Source: Bacteroidota bacterium
GTDB taxonomy: Bacteria; Bacteroidota; Bacteroidia; Chitinophagales; Chitinophagaceae
Assembly: GCA_023386045.1 (NCBI GenBank)
Contig: JAEWKK010000024.1
Span: 1 to 64,000, forward strand
Length of the DNA stretch: 64,000 nucleotides
Reading direction: 5' to 3'
The notes beneath the pieces are model-generated. The model was given only the letters and a program-made list of their open reading frames with translations, was not told the origin of the DNA and made no database searches. Shown in pieces: positions 63,846-64,000 of the stretch; position 1 is the first letter of the stretch; every line of letters starts with the position of its first letter. The position numbers and the translations under genes are program-made.

Positions 63846-64000
63846 TTAGCTGTTGATCAAATGAAACTCAAGAGTAACTCTTGTACCGCAGCCTCCCATG
63901 CCGGTTTCATTAATATCGGTGATCTGAAGGCTGCAATCTGTGTGGTATTTTTCATTCATGATCTTAAGTCTCTTGCGCAGGTTCTCAAGCCCGGCAGATT
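63846..64000 (-). CDS. C-terminal tail of a LytS-type sensor histidine kinase, cut by the window edge
   Basis: The last 50 residues are visible: SAGLENLRKRLKIMNEKY, then a beta-rich end LEFHLINS. GLENLRKRL matches the G2-box (GxGLxNLxxRL) of the LytS/YehU histidine-kinase group, whose partner is a LytTR response regulator. That regulator follows 9 bp downstream. The remaining domains are outside the window. Confidence 0.85.
   Translation of the reverse strand, partial: SAGLENLRKRLKIMNEKYHTDCSLQITDINETGMGGCGTRVTLEFHLINS

Overview
The window looks like chromosome of a Bacteroidota bacterium, most likely in or near Chitinophagaceae. The evidence is a type IX secretion (T9SS) type-B C-terminal sorting domain on a large choice-of-anchor L protein, TAnnTTTG-type promoter boxes (clearest before rplU), a tmRNA tag ending in YAMAA, several families known mainly from this phylum (DUF3667, DUF4407, a NtrY-like giant kinase, an IS200-like RAYT transposase), frequent TTG/GTG starts and moderate-to-low GC. 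No plasmid, phage or genomic-island backbone is visible. The window is mostly housekeeping and sensory genes separated by repeat-rich intergenic DNA.

Layout. 0-14 kb: end of an unknown CDS, an acyl-CoA carboxylase beta subunit (MCC type), a 1514-aa CheB-CheR-PAS-histidine kinase, a T9SS-exported adhesin-like protein, a secreted transglutaminase-like protein, a DUF4407 membrane protein, a DinB-fold protein and a 33-aa membrane peptide. 14-24 kb: dgt, a vSGLT-like sodium/sugar symporter, a prohibitin-like SPFH pair, a lipoprotein copper nitrite reductase (NirK, AniA type), a VOC protein, an Fpg/Nei glycosylase without zinc-finger cysteines, and a multi-TM protein behind two operator-like palindromes. 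24-28 kb: three tRNA genes (Leu-GAG, Leu-UAA, Gly-GCC). Two tandem repeat units lie downstream of tRNA-Leu(GAG); each carries a broken tRNA 3' end split by a palindrome. A histidine kinase and a GT2 glycosyltransferase are also here. 28-43 kb: small secreted and membrane proteins, DUF3667-mazG-giant NtrY-like kinase (apparent operon), a PolX with a degenerate polymerase site, a Lys/Ala-rich histone-like protein, rpmA-rplU, a GH3-family enzyme, dxr and rseP. 43-57 kb: DUF305 protein, tmRNA (ssrA) with flanking tandem repeats, an ArsR-SRPBCC-DoxX-YdeI operon, a bicovalent-type FAD oxidase, a GreA/Rnk-like factor, a stand-alone FMN glutamate-synthase-like protein, a RAYT transposase beside repeats that share TTACGAAGAT/ATCTTCGTAA ends, and katG. 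57-64 kb: membrane protein, cupin, PAS histidine kinase, M29 aminopeptidase, and a LytTR response regulator with the tail of its LytS-type kinase.

Genes that probably work together: the ArsR operon; mazG with the giant kinase; rplU-rpmA; the SPFH pair; and the LytS/LytTR pair at the right edge. Signalling genes are abundant (five histidine kinases, one truncated by the window).

I did not find a convincing new multi-gene system. The strongest unexplained signals are (i) the tRNA-Leu 3'-end tandem array with its palindromic insertions, (ii) the repeat family with TTACGAAGAT ends next to a RAYT-like gene, (iii) the PolX whose polymerase carboxylates look lost while its PHP nuclease looks intact, (iv) the zincless Fpg, and (v) the paired ACTTTG-N5-CAAAGT operators.
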